Positions 7,594 to 15,790 of a stretch of DNA of 18,484 nt are shown here, one piece after another (within the stretch, counting starts at the first letter, position 1; every line of letters starts with the position of its first letter). A program made the position numbers and the translations under genes. The stretch covers positions 1 to 18,484 of the forward strand of contig CAJUSJ010000080.1 of NCBI GenBank assembly GCA_910588865.1, in the 5' to 3' direction. The notes beneath the pieces were generated by a model. That model was not told the origin of the DNA, ran no database searches, and saw only the letters and a list, made by a program, of their open reading frames with translations. The DNA comes from an uncultured Lachnospiraceae bacterium. GTDB lineage: Bacteria; Bacillota; Clostridia; Lachnospirales; Lachnospiraceae.

Positions 7594-9096
7594 ATGATGG
7601 AAAAGATGAGAAAAAAGGAAGGACATTCCATGAAGGCCAGGGTAATGGCGTTTTTTTGTCTGGTTGTTTCTTTATTTACTATATCCAACCTGTATTCTGT
7701 GTACTCGGAGATCAAATTCCAGGAAGCCTTTGACACCATGCTCACCAGGTATTATACCATCAACCAGTTTCTGGTGACATTTACAGACGATGTGGAGCTG
7801 TACGACCGTTACTTAGACGATAAGTCCGAGACCAACTGGATGAACTATATGCGCAATAACCTTCAGGTAAACCATTACATCACCAACATGATACAGGATG
7901 CCCAAAACCAGTCACTAAACGGCTACCTCCTGACCCAGTCGGTAAAAAACATGTATGTCACCTATGACGAGATGGTCCGGAGCTCTCTGTCTGACCCGGG
8001 AGAGGCTGTCCAGATGGAACAGATCCGGGACATATCGGAGATGATCAGCAGCAACACCATCAAACTCCTCCAGGCCAACTTATCCTACGGGCTGGAAACC
8101 TACCACGGCATCTCCACCGGCATTGAAACGCGCCGGATCATAAGCGGAAACCTGATCATCATTGTGATCACCATTTCCATTGTATTTTTATCCTTTCTCT
8201 CAGACCATATTTTGAATCCCCTGATCCTGCTGGCGGAAAATATCAAGGCCGTGGAGCAGGAACAGTTCCAGATCCCGGATCTTCCGGTGGACAAAGATGA
8301 CGAGATCGGGCGGACCAACCGCTCTTTTAACAGCATGAAGGCCAGGCTTCAGCAGGTTATCGCTGAGCTCAAGGCCAGGGAAGAGCTGACAAGGCAGCTT
8401 CACGAGAGGGAACTGAAGGTCATCAACAGCGAGAAAATGTTAGAGAGCGCCAGATTGTCTTATCTCCAGTCCCAGATCAACCCTCACTTTCTGTTCAACA
8501 CCCTAAACGCCATCTCCGGCATGGCCACAGTAGAAAAGGCCCGGACCACCAATGAGATGATCCTGTGCCTTGCCAGAATTTTCCGCTACAACCTGGAAAG
8601 CCCCCACCGGATCGTGCCGATTGTTAAAGAATTATCCTTAATAAAAAATTATATTTACATCGAAAAAAAACGTTTTGGAGAACGGCTCAACTATGTATTA
8701 AAAGCAGACATTGACCTGAAAAATTACGGTATCCCCCCTCTGACCCTTCAGCCCATGGTGGAGAACTGCATCAACCACGGGATCTTAAAGCGGGAAAACG
8801 GCGGGACCGTGGAGATAAAGCTTTTTCTCAGTCAGGGTTTTCTGGTTCTGAAGGTTTTAGACAACGGCGTGGGCATGGAGGAAGCCCAGCGGCAGGCTCT
8901 GCTGTCCGGCAAAAAACTTTCCGGCATGGAGGGGGTCCGGTCCGGCATCGGCATGCGCAATGTGTTCGACCGCCTGAAGCTTGCCTACCCTGACTGCCAG
9001 ATAAAAATCTACAGCAAAAAAAACAGAGGAACCTGTATTGAGATCAGAATCAAGGAGGAGGAGTGTTCAAGTGAAGAAAGTATTGATCGCGGATGA
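7594..9096 (+). CDS. YesM/LytS-type sensor histidine kinase
   Basis: This 500-residue membrane kinase passes an outside signal to the response regulator encoded next. Transmembrane segment 1 is at ~17-37, an extracellular sensor of ~145 residues follows, segment 2 is at ~185-205 and a HAMP linker at ~206-258. The kinase core is of the His_kinase/LytS type: the phospho-accepting His 298 is in QSQINPHFLFN, the N-box is at ~390 (PMVENCINHG), and DNGVGM and GIGMRNVFDRL follow. The start is the ATG at 7594 after GGAGAG (7585-7590); an upstream TTG frame is not used because it runs through a hairpin. The gene overlaps the regulator gene by 26 bases. In Clostridia this class usually controls nearby carbohydrate genes, and the neighbour upstream is a pectinase-like protein, so a sugar or uronate signal is plausible (inference). 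Confidence 0.92.
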   Translation: MMEKMRKKEGHSMKARVMAFFCLVVSLFTISNLYSVYSEIKFQEAFDTMLTRYYTINQFLVTFTDDVELYDRYLDDKSETNWMNYMRNNLQVNHYITNMIQDAQNQSLNGYLLTQSVKNMYVTYDEMVRSSLSDPGEAVQMEQIRDISEMISSNTIKLLQANLSYGLETYHGISTGIETRRIISGNLIIIVITISIVFLSFLSDHILNPLILLAENIKAVEQEQFQIPDLPVDKDDEIGRTNRSFNSMKARLQQVIAELKAREELTRQLHERELKVINSEKMLESARLSYLQSQINPHFLFNTLNAISGMATVEKARTTNEMILCLARIFRYNLESPHRIVPIVKELSLIKNYIYIEKKRFGERLNYVLKADIDLKNYGIPPLTLQPMVENCINHGILKRENGGTVEIKLFLSQGFLVLKVLDNGVGMEEAQRQALLSGKKLSGMEGVRSGIGMRNVFDRLKLAYPDCQIKIYSKKNRGTCIEIRIKEEECSSEESIDRG

Positions 9097-9874
9097 CGAG
9101 GTGATGGCATGTACCCTGATCCGACGGATCCTGGAAAATCATTTTCCCCAGATCGGTTTGATCTGCGAGGCAGCCAACGGAAAGATCGCCTTAGAGAAGG
9201 CCTCTGAGGTCAAACCGGATATCGCTATCCTGGATATTGAGATGCCTCTCATCGACGGCATGGAGGCCGGAAGGCGGATCAAAGCTCTGATCCCTGAATG
9301 CAAGATCATCTATCTCACCGCTTTCGCGGAGTTCCGCTACGCCAGACAGGCGGTGTCCATCGGGGCCATAGAATTTCTCTTAAAGCCTCTGGATGAAAAC
9401 GAGCTGGTCCAGACTATCGAAAAAATCTTTGAGAGAGACGATGAGGAGGAGCTTGCCTCCTGGAAAAAAACGCCTGAGGACAGGAGGGCTGAGGAGCCGG
9501 CGGACAGCGATGAACCGGAGGGTTGGATGGGGAACCGGACAGCCATGGTGGTGAAGGAAGCAAAAAAATACATTGACAACAACTACATGGATGATATCTC
9601 TGTGGAAGAACTCGTGGAGCGCTACCAGCTGTCCCTCAACCATTTCAACAAAATATTCAAACAGTTTTATGGCGTGTCCTGCAAGGAATATATCATCACG
9701 GTAAGGATCAACATGGCAAAACAGTACCTGTCCAGCCCGTTTTTAAGTGTCCGGGAGGCCGGGGCCATGGCAGGATATCCGGATTCCAATTATTTTACCA
9801 AAGTATTCCGTAAAAAAATAGGAGTCACTCCCACGGAGTACCGCAACCAGATCTTTTTCCAACCTGAAGACTGA
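9071..9874 (+). CDS. YesN-type response regulator with AraC DNA-binding domain
   Basis: This 267-residue regulator is the partner of the kinase just upstream. The receiver domain (1-~120) has the acidic pair D8/D9, phospho-acceptor D55 in AILDIEMP, TAFAEF and K105 in LLKPLD. An acidic linker (~122-160) leads to an AraC-type double helix-turn-helix (~165-262) containing SVEELVERYQLSLNHFNKIF and a second helix set ending in KKIGVTPTEYR. I chose GTG 9071 because the receiver fold begins directly with VKKVLIADDE and an AAGGAGGAGGA ribosome binding site lies just upstream. It overlaps the end of the kinase gene by 26 bases. It probably activates the operon's target promoters, perhaps the GH28-like gene, when phosphorylated. 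Confidence 0.92.
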   Translation: MKKVLIADDEVMACTLIRRILENHFPQIGLICEAANGKIALEKASEVKPDIAILDIEMPLIDGMEAGRRIKALIPECKIIYLTAFAEFRYARQAVSIGAIEFLLKPLDENELVQTIEKIFERDDEEELASWKKTPEDRRAEEPADSDEPEGWMGNRTAMVVKEAKKYIDNNYMDDISVEELVERYQLSLNHFNKIFKQFYGVSCKEYIITVRINMAKQYLSSPFLSVREAGAMAGYPDSNYFTKVFRKKIGVTPTEYRNQIFFQPED

Positions 9875-9905
9875 CCAATTATGTACACGGAGGAACCGCA
9901 CAGCA

Positions 9906-10976
9906 ATGAACAAAATGACCAGAAACGTACTGCTAACAGGATTCCTGCTGGTTTGTACCTACACAATGTTTTCTCTGCACAGAGCGTCAGACCTGCAAAA
10001 AAGCCGTCAGTCGGACATATCCACTTTACAGACCCAGATCAATCTGGACGAGCCCATGACCATGGACAGCCAGGTCGTCTTAAGGCTTGCCAACAACCAG
10101 GGACCAGAGCATCCCGCCTCCATTGCCTGCGATTATTTTGCCAACCTGGTAGATGAGATGAGCGGCAGCCGGATCCGTATCCTCACCTACCATTCAGGAC
10201 GTCTGGGGGACGAAAAATCCACGGTACAGCAGGTGGTATACGGTGGAATTGATATTGCCAGGGTCTCCACTGCCCTGCTGATCGAGTACGAGCCCAGGCT
10301 CATCGCCCTGCAGATGCCCTATCTCTATGAAAATTCCGACCACATGTGGAAGGTCCTCAACAGTTCCATCGGGGAAGACTACTTAAGCTGTATGGAGGAT
10401 ATCGGGGTGGTGGGACTCTGCTGGTATGACGCGGGGGCCAGAAATTTTTATACCGCGGACAACGCTGTCAGCAGCGTGGAAGACTTAGAGGGGATGAAGA
10501 TACGGGTGCAGGAAAGCTCCCTGATGGTTGACGTGATCAGTGCCCTGGGCGCTGTCCCGGTGCAGATCCCCTATGACAGGGTAGCCGCCGCCCTCCGGGA
10601 AGGCGAGATCGACGGGGCGGAAAATAATGTGTCCAGCTATATCAGCATGGGACATTACACCAAGGCCCCCTACATTGTCAATGACGAGCATGTGCGCATC
10701 CCAGAGATGATCATTATCAACAAAAGCGTTCTGGAAAGCTTAAGCCAGGAGGATCAGGAGATTATTCGGACCGCCGCCGCAAAATCATCCCTCCGCCAGC
10801 GCCAGCTCTGGGATGAACAGGAGGAAAATAACCGGAAAACCCTTGAAAAGGCCGGAGCGGTCATAACCGAGGTGGAGAATAAGGAGGAATTCATCAAAAG
10901 CGTTCAGCCGGTCTACCAGAAATACGGAGAGAGCTATGAGGATATTGTGGCCCAGATACGGGAGATGAAAGACTAA
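9906..10976 (+). CDS. DctP-type TRAP solute-binding protein, membrane-tethered, no transporter nearby
   Basis: This 356-residue protein of the TRAP solute-binding family normally captures small organic acids for DctQ/DctM. The family core is complete: LRLANNQGPEHP at the mature start, YHSGRLGDEKSTVQQVVYGG, WYDAGARNFYT, then LEGMKIRVQES with the conserved Arg that usually binds the ligand carboxylate, followed by ALGAVPVQIPY and EGEIDGAENN. The N-terminus (about residues 7-24) is a hydrophobic segment without a lipobox or clear cleavage site, so it is probably a membrane anchor. The gene follows the two-component pair by 31 bases in the same direction, and a terminator lies right after it, so no DctQ/DctM genes belong to this operon. 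This suggests a sensing role beside the kinase (inference). An ATG at 9906 is chosen, with GGAGG about 12 bases upstream, rather long. Confidence 0.9.
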   Translation: MNKMTRNVLLTGFLLVCTYTMFSLHRASDLQKSRQSDISTLQTQINLDEPMTMDSQVVLRLANNQGPEHPASIACDYFANLVDEMSGSRIRILTYHSGRLGDEKSTVQQVVYGGIDIARVSTALLIEYEPRLIALQMPYLYENSDHMWKVLNSSIGEDYLSCMEDIGVVGLCWYDAGARNFYTADNAVSSVEDLEGMKIRVQESSLMVDVISALGAVPVQIPYDRVAAALREGEIDGAENNVSSYISMGHYTKAPYIVNDEHVRIPEMIIINKSVLESLSQEDQEIIRTAAAKSSLRQRQLWDEQEENNRKTLEKAGAVITEVENKEEFIKSVQPVYQKYGESYEDIVAQIREMKD

Positions 10977-10982
10977 AAGGAT

Positions 10983-11030
10983 GGCCGAAACCCATTGCTT
11001 TTTCCTGGGCTTCGGCCGCTGTTTTGTTTA
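10983..11030 (+). terminator. intrinsic terminator closing the kinase-regulator-DctP operon
   Basis: GGCCGAA-A-CCC (10983-10993) pairs with GGG-C-TTCGGCC (11007-11017), 7 plus 3 base pairs around one mismatch, with a 13-base loop. GCTGTTTTGTTTA follows. It lies directly after the DctP stop and next to the stop of the convergent GH5 gene. CCTTTTAG on the other side may let it work for both strands. Confidence 0.75.
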
Positions 11031-12269
11031 TGATTCCGCCCGGAACCGCTCCCGGATCCACTGGCCGGACTCGCTCAGATCCGACTCGGTCCAGCCTGAC
11101 GTCTTTTGGCAGTCCGGCTTTATGACGCTGCTGGTCTCGTTTTTGTTGGCCAGATTCCAGCAGCAGTAGCTGAGATCATACTGCCTGATCAGCTCCATCC
11201 ATCTGGAGGCCTGGTCAAAATTATTGCCGCCGCTTCCGGAAGCGTCGCACATGCCGAACTCGCTTATAAACACAGGAAGGCCTTTTGTAACGCACTCTTC
11301 GCATCTGTTTCTGAGCCAGTCTGTGTGAGTTCCCGCGTAAAAATGGAGGGCGTACATCACATTGTCAAACTCCAGAGGGCTGTCCAGGGCCTGGTGGATA
11401 TCCTGGCTCCAGGTAGGTGTGCCCACAATAATCACCGCGTCGCTGTCGTGTTCGCGGATCACAGGGATCACCTCATTGGCATAGCTTTTGATCCCATCCC
11501 ATGTGGCCCCGGAGTTGGGCTCATTGCAGATCTCATAGATCACATTGTCATGGTCTTTCCACCGCTTTGCCATCTCATCGAAAAACGCAAGGGCCTCTGC
11601 CTTGTGGACATTGGGATCCCTGTCATTCAGCACATGCCAGTCCACGATCGCATACATGCCAAGCTCCGCGGCGTAGGTTACGCCCTGATCCACCAGCTTC
11701 TTTTGCTCCTCCTGATTACCGCCGCCGCAGTACCCGTTATACTCGTCCGTGTACAGAGCCAGGCGCACGCAGTTGGTATTCCAGTCATCCCGGAGGGTCT
11801 GGAACGCCTCCTTGTTTACATACTGGGGAAACCAGGACAGCCCATGGGTGGACATGCCGTAGAGCTGGTAATTCTCTCCTTTAGCGTCCACCAGATGAGA
11901 GCCCTGAACCCTGAGAGCCCCGTGAAGACCCACAGGCGTTGACTCATAGCCGCCAGCCGGGCTTCCTCCAAGCGGTACCGACTGACCATCCTCCAGGCCG
12001 CTGCCTGTCCCGGCGAACCGGCCGCTTTCTGACACGGCGGGATGACCCGGTCCGGCTGCTTTTCCTGATGCCGCCCAGGCGCTGCCTGCTCCCGCCTCAC
12101 ATGGGAGCACTGCCGCGGCGGCTGCCAGAAGAACCGCTGACACCGCCATGTTTCTGCCCTTGGGGAAATTCCTCCGCCCCCTCATGTTCCCATCCTCCGC
12201 AGGTCTTGGCCGCTTCCACAGACCGCCCAGACAGCCGGGTATTTCTCTCTTTCGTCTATCCATCTTCAT
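11028..12269 (-). CDS. GH5 endoglucanase-like secreted enzyme
   Basis: This 413-residue secreted glycoside hydrolase family 5 enzyme probably cuts beta-1,4-glucan or a related polysaccharide. The catalytic pair is visible: acid/base E250 in IYEICNEPN and nucleophile E337 in VFISEFGM. Other GH5 marks are GMSTHGLSWFPQYVNKEAF, NCVRLALY, YAIVDWHVL and ALHFYAGTH, which fits the endoglucanase subfamily most like GH5_2. ATG 12269 has GGAGG 4 bases upstream and overlaps the zinc-ribbon stop as ATGA. It puts ~40 charged residues before the signal peptide. ATG 12185 also has GGAGGA at good spacing and would give an ordinary signal peptide (hydrophobic AVSAVLLAAAAAVLP, cleavage near AWA-AS), so it may be the main start. 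A Gly/Ser/Pro-rich linker precedes the catalytic domain, and no carbohydrate-binding module is seen. It converges with the DctP gene. Confidence 0.9.
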   Translation of the reverse strand: MKMDRRKREIPGCLGGLWKRPRPAEDGNMRGRRNFPKGRNMAVSAVLLAAAAAVLPCEAGAGSAWAASGKAAGPGHPAVSESGRFAGTGSGLEDGQSVPLGGSPAGGYESTPVGLHGALRVQGSHLVDAKGENYQLYGMSTHGLSWFPQYVNKEAFQTLRDDWNTNCVRLALYTDEYNGYCGGGNQEEQKKLVDQGVTYAAELGMYAIVDWHVLNDRDPNVHKAEALAFFDEMAKRWKDHDNVIYEICNEPNSGATWDGIKSYANEVIPVIREHDSDAVIIVGTPTWSQDIHQALDSPLEFDNVMYALHFYAGTHTDWLRNRCEECVTKGLPVFISEFGMCDASGSGGNNFDQASRWMELIRQYDLSYCCWNLANKNETSSVIKPDCQKTSGWTESDLSESGQWIRERFRAES

Positions 12270-12667
12270 GGCTCCTCCAATCTTCCCCCGCATTTTGGGC
12301 AGTAATTGTAATCCTCTTCTGTCTCAAAACCGCAGTTTTCGCAGACCCGCTTCCTGTCCGCGGCGGGCCTCCACTGCTCTCTTCTTCCCGCCTGTATGAG
12401 CTTTAAGTCAGCCTGCCCGACCTGGACCTGCTCTCCCCTGGCTATGGACCTTCCGGTCTCCGGCGCCAGCTCATACACTGTGCCGCAGCAGGACATTTTC
12501 ACATAGTATCTCCGCCCCCACTTTAACACGGGTATGAAGAACAGGCTCAGGCACATGTAGGTCATAAAAACCTGATACCGCCCATACCCTCCGCAGCTGC
12601 CGCAGATTACCAGCTTATTATAGGGAATCTCTTTCTGTCCCTGGTTAATGCCGCAAATAAAAAACAT
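12266..12667 (-). CDS. zinc-ribbon membrane-associated protein
   Basis: This 133-residue protein has two Cys clusters. The first is CGSCGGYG (~22-29), followed by a hydrophobic segment MTYMCLSLFFIPVL and then MSCCGTVYEL, so that one zinc ribbon seems to be split by a membrane or buried helix. The second, at the C-terminus, is CENCGF...YCPKCGG, a classic rubredoxin-like zinc ribbon. Such small proteins are common in Lachnospiraceae, and the function is unknown. The start at 12667 has GAGGA about 6 bases upstream. The stop overlaps the start of the GH5 frame (ATGA), so translation of the two may be coupled, an odd pairing for a cytoplasmic-type zinc protein and a secreted glucanase. Confidence 0.78.
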   Translation of the reverse strand: MFFICGINQGQKEIPYNKLVICGSCGGYGRYQVFMTYMCLSLFFIPVLKWGRRYYVKMSCCGTVYELAPETGRSIARGEQVQVGQADLKLIQAGRREQWRPAADRKRVCENCGFETEEDYNYCPKCGGRLEEP

Positions 12668-12833
12668 GGCTTTTCCTCTTGATCCTGGCTGTTTTACCGT
12701 TGCCTTGATAAAAATAATATATTATGATGATACAGGGAACCCGGGGCTGATGCCGGCCCCCTGACACCGGATTCCCAACCCCTGCCCGGCAGTACACGAA
12801 TTACTCATTATCGAACATACAAGGAGGACCTTT
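12668..12833. other. divergent intergenic region with AT-rich core
   Basis: This 166-base gap separates the zinc-ribbon gene (minus) from the small plus-strand gene. An AT-rich core at about 12700-12735 (TTGATAAAAATAATATATTATGATGATA in part) is where promoters for both directions are likely. I could not assign a well-spaced -35/-10 pair. A short GC stem (GGGGC and GCCCC near 12745-12763) is also present. Confidence 0.35.
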
Positions 12834-13070
12834 ATGCCTGTTAATCCAATGTTGCTGATCCAGTTAAAATCTTCCTGGAACCGTTTTACCGCGAATCATC
12901 CCAAATTCCCCAGATTCTGGAAGGCCGCGTACAAACAATGCCTGGCAGAGGGGACTGTGGTGGAATTCAACGTGACCTCTCCGGACGGCACAAAACTCAG
13001 CTCCAACCTAAAGCTGACCAGCGATGATCTGGAGCTGATCAGACAGCTCAGGGAAGCCATGTCCCAATAA
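12834..13070 (+). CDS. small conserved-looking hypothetical protein, 78 aa
   Basis: This short soluble protein begins MPVNPMLLIQLKSSWNRF and ends with a helical SDDLELIRQLREAMSQ. The middle (TVVEFNVTSPDGTKLSSNLKLT) looks like a beta hairpin. AAGGAGGA about 6 bases before the ATG is a strong ribosome binding site, and the frame is bounded by non-coding sequence on both sides, so it is probably real. I recall similar small proteins in related Clostridia but no function. It stands alone on the plus strand between minus-strand genes. In the 132 bases after it I see no clear terminator. Confidence 0.75.
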   Translation: MPVNPMLLIQLKSSWNRFTANHPKFPRFWKAAYKQCLAEGTVVEFNVTSPDGTKLSSNLKLTSDDLELIRQLREAMSQ

Positions 13071-13202
13071 TCCGGTCAGGCATTCTCCTGGCCCTGGTTC
13101 ATCGGAAGCCTCGTTATTGTCCAGGCAGGTCCGCGCGCTTGCCCCGCTGACTATATGATAAACTGGGCTAGAGAGCAAAAATCCCATGGCCGCGGTCGAT
13201 TT

Positions 13203-14609
13203 TCATGGATTTTCGCCAGCTGCCGCGAACCCATGCGAACAGTAACGAAGCTTCACCTTCAGGATCCGCCTGAGAGACTCATCAATCCGCTCAGCAGTCA
13301 GGGTCCCATCCTGTACCGCGCCGATGACGCCCTGGTAGGCCTCTTCAAAATTCTGGGGCATGAGAATAAGGTCAGCCCCGGCCTCCAGGACTTTCACCGC
13401 CGCCTCCGCCGAGGAATACTGCCCCGTGACAGCGCCCATATCCAGGGCATCTGTCACCACCACGCCGTCATAGCCCATCCTGTCCCGCAGCAGCTCATTG
13501 ATGATCACCGGGGACAGGGAGGCCGGGGTGTCGTCGCCGATAACATTCGGCAGCGAAATGTGCCCCACCATAATAAATCCAGCCTTTTGCTCAATACATC
13601 TCTGGAAAGGGATCAGCTCGCACTGAAGCAGGTCGTCTAAAGTTTTATCTGTAAAAGCATATCCCGCGTGGGTATCCCCCGCGGTAGCGCCGTGACCGGG
13701 AAAATGCTTGAACACGCTGATGATCCCATGTTCCCCAAGTCCTTCCGCAAGAGCCAGGGACATGTCTGACACTAGTTTCGGATCACTGCCAAAGGACCGG
13801 GATTTTACAACCGCGTTCTCCGGATTGCTGAGCACATCAGCCACTGGAGCGAAATCCACATTAAATCCCAGCTCTGCCAGGTAAGTTCCCATGTCAGATC
13901 CGATCTTCTTCGCCCGGGCCGGGTCATTGGTCTGGCCCACCGCCGCCATGTCGCCGATAACGGGCACGTCAATTTTTCCCTTCCCGCTGATCCTGGTAAC
14001 AGTGCCCCCCTCTTCATCCACACTTAAAAACATGGGAAGCCCTGTGCGCTCCAGACTGTAGGCCTGAACATTGGACAACATGGTTTTCACCTGATCCGCT
14101 GAAACCAGGTTTCCCGCCATATAGATAAATCCGCCCACCGGAATCTGATTGATGGAATTCCTGGTCATCTCTCCCGCGGCTGTCACCTGGTCTACCTTCA
14201 TCAGGGATTCCGGGAGGATGATAAAAAGCTGGGCAACCTTCTCTTCCAGCGTCATCTTCTCCAGATACCCCTCCACTTCCTCGGAAAGCTTCTCATCCTC
14301 CTGGTCCGCCTCCTGCTCCTCACCACTTTCGGCAGCCGGGCCGCTCTGGGTGGAAACCGGGGTTCCAAAAGCCGCAGAGCCGCTGTCCTGAACTTCCTCT
14401 TCCTCCTGGCTGTCCCATCTGCCCCGGGCCCTCTCCTGTTCCCGCTCATTCCCGCTGTCTCCGGCTTCGCGGCCCGCTGTCCGCGCCTGTTCCTCTCCGC
14501 TCTCCCCTGGGCCCGCTGTAGATCCCTTTGCCTGACAGCCGCAGCACAGAAGAATCCCGGCCCATAAACATAAACCTGTCATCAACCGCTTCATTTTCAT
14601 ATCCAGCAA
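13203..14609 (-). CDS. nagZ: NagZ-like GH3 beta-N-acetylglucosaminidase lipoprotein
   Basis: This 468-residue surface lipoprotein probably removes N-acetylglucosamine from cell-wall muropeptides. The GH3 barrel carries the NagZ hallmark KHFPGHGATAGDTH, with D312 and H314 forming the acid/base dyad, and the nucleophile D387 in VVTDALDMG. The C-terminal second GH3 domain is absent, as in NagZ. Other family marks are QLFIILPES, VGGFIYM, DEEGGTVTRI and FNVDFAPVADV. The N-terminus has MKMKR, a hydrophobic run and LLCCGC, a slightly unusual lipobox with the lipid on Cys 25. A Glu/Gly/Ser-rich linker of ~90 residues follows. TTG 14609 is chosen because AGGAAGG lies 5 bases before it; ATG 14600, three codons later, has no good ribosome binding site but is the alternative. 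Secreted NagZ lipoproteins are known in Bacillus. Confidence 0.9.
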   Translation of the reverse strand: MLDMKMKRLMTGLCLWAGILLCCGCQAKGSTAGPGESGEEQARTAGREAGDSGNEREQERARGRWDSQEEEEVQDSGSAAFGTPVSTQSGPAAESGEEQEADQEDEKLSEEVEGYLEKMTLEEKVAQLFIILPESLMKVDQVTAAGEMTRNSINQIPVGGFIYMAGNLVSADQVKTMLSNVQAYSLERTGLPMFLSVDEEGGTVTRISGKGKIDVPVIGDMAAVGQTNDPARAKKIGSDMGTYLAELGFNVDFAPVADVLSNPENAVVKSRSFGSDPKLVSDMSLALAEGLGEHGIISVFKHFPGHGATAGDTHAGYAFTDKTLDDLLQCELIPFQRCIEQKAGFIMVGHISLPNVIGDDTPASLSPVIINELLRDRMGYDGVVVTDALDMGAVTGQYSSAEAAVKVLEAGADLILMPQNFEEAYQGVIGAVQDGTLTAERIDESLRRILKVKLRYCSHGFAAAGENP

Positions 14610-14628
14610 TCTTTCCTTCCTTGTTTTA

Positions 14629-14664
14629 AGGCATGGGCCAATGTTTCGGCCCATGCCTCTTTTT
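14629..14664 (+). terminator. perfect 11-bp hairpin with T-run, facing the plus strand
   Basis: AGGCATGGGCC (14629-14639) pairs exactly with GGCCCATGCCT (14648-14658) around an 8-base loop, followed by CTTTTTG. This is a textbook intrinsic terminator for plus-strand transcription, but the nearest genes on both sides are minus-strand. On the minus strand it is followed only by TAAAAC, so it would be a weaker terminator for the lipase gene, or a structure in the leader of the NagZ-like gene. Confidence 0.6.
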
Positions 14665-14799
14665 GTGTACACGGGGCGGAAAGGAAATGTGGCCGTTCGC
14701 GCGGCCCCGCCCCGGCACGGCGAGCAGGGGAAGGCCCCCCTACTCGATTCTCAGTCTAAGCTTTTATCGCTCTTGCCTTCCCGCCGGGTCTGTCTCCTG

Positions 14800-15603
14800 T
14801 CAGATTCTGTTCTCGATCCATCTGAGAGCGTCCCCGATGACTTCATCTTTGCGGTACTCGTTGAAAATCTCATGGAACAGGCTGCCGTAGATCTTCATCT
14901 GCTTATCCTCGGACGCGGCCGCGGCAAAGAACTCATAAGTGTCCTTCACGCTGACCAGCCCATCCTTCTCCCCGTGGAGCATCAGCACCGGGTAGGCGAA
15001 CTCCTTCTCCTTGCCCGCGAACCACTTAAGCCCGTCACACAGGGCATAGCACAGTCCGGTGGTAAAGGTCTTGGTGTTGTAGGGGTCCTTGCCGTACCAG
15101 TCCACCACCTCTGCCACGGAACACACGCCGCCGCCCAGCTCATTGGGAAGCTGGGTGTGGGGATCCAGGCCCTGGGGAACTCCGGTGATCAGCCCGGTAT
15201 TGTCATGGGTCAGGGCTCCGCTGGTGACAATGCCCCGAAGCTTCTTGTCAGGATACTTCACCCCATACAGGGATACCGTAAATCCGCCCATGCTGTGGCC
15301 CATGAGAAACACAGGGATATCCGGATTCTCCGCTACAGCCATGTCCACCACCACGTTGGTGTCGTCCAGCAGCTGGTTAAAATCACTGTAGTAGGTCCGC
15401 TCCCCCTCAGAGCGTCCGTGTCCTCTGTGGTCGAAACGGTAGGTGCCAATCCCCGCCTTGTGGAACAGCTCCGCCAGGTAATCATACCGCCCCTGATGCT
15501 CGCACAGCCCGTGCACGATCACCAGCACGGCCCTGGCATTGTCCGGAACCTCCTTGTTTAAGTACAGTTTCATGCCGTCAAATGATGACATCATCTCTCC
15601 CAT
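14800..15603 (-). CDS. alpha/beta hydrolase, monoacylglycerol lipase/lysophospholipase-like
   Basis: This 267-residue soluble serine hydrolase probably cleaves an ester of a small lipid or acylglycerol. The catalytic triad is readable: S104 in GHSMGG, D214 in HGEKDGLV and H244 in LFHEIFNE. The oxyanion region VHGLCEH and the DHRGHGRS motif are those of the Hydrolase_4 / PldB group. There is no signal peptide. ATG 15603 is chosen because GAGGAGG lies 8 bases upstream; sixteen in-frame codons further upstream are not needed by the family. It is downstream of a likely promoter at 15691-15696 and about 190 bases before the NagZ-like gene in the same direction, with the hairpin at 14629-14658 between them. 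Confidence 0.9.
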   Translation of the reverse strand: MGEMMSSFDGMKLYLNKEVPDNARAVLVIVHGLCEHQGRYDYLAELFHKAGIGTYRFDHRGHGRSEGERTYYSDFNQLLDDTNVVVDMAVAENPDIPVFLMGHSMGGFTVSLYGVKYPDKKLRGIVTSGALTHDNTGLITGVPQGLDPHTQLPNELGGGVCSVAEVVDWYGKDPYNTKTFTTGLCYALCDGLKWFAGKEKEFAYPVLMLHGEKDGLVSVKDTYEFFAAAASEDKQMKIYGSLFHEIFNEYRKDEVIGDALRWIENRI

Positions 15604-15690
15604 AGTGGTAACCTCCTCCATTATGTGACGCAGGGTCAAATAGTGTCTCAACTGCCCCTAAATCCCCGGGGCAGCTTGCTTTGTGAAGAT

Positions 15691-15696
15691 ATTATA
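15691..15696 (-). promoter_or_regulatory. -10 box for the lipase gene
   Basis: TATAAT on the minus strand (15696-15691), about 88 bases before the lipase start, is a perfect -10. The best -35 at 17 bases is TATGAA, which is weak. The rest of 15604-15910 has no gene. Confidence 0.4.
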
Positions 15697-15790
15697 CACC
15701 ATTTTTCTGGTTTTTCATAGGGCTGAAACGAGAACAGGCAACAAAAAGCTCCCCAAATGTCGCTTCCCAGGCGACCACCTCCCCTCCTCC

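Noticed and set aside
11106..11942. 278-codon open frame on the plus strand
   Set aside because: Antisense to the GH5 gene; no ribosome binding site or recognisable domain.
14641..15561. 306-codon open frame on the plus strand
   Set aside because: Antisense to the alpha/beta hydrolase, whose catalytic triad and ribosome binding site are clear.
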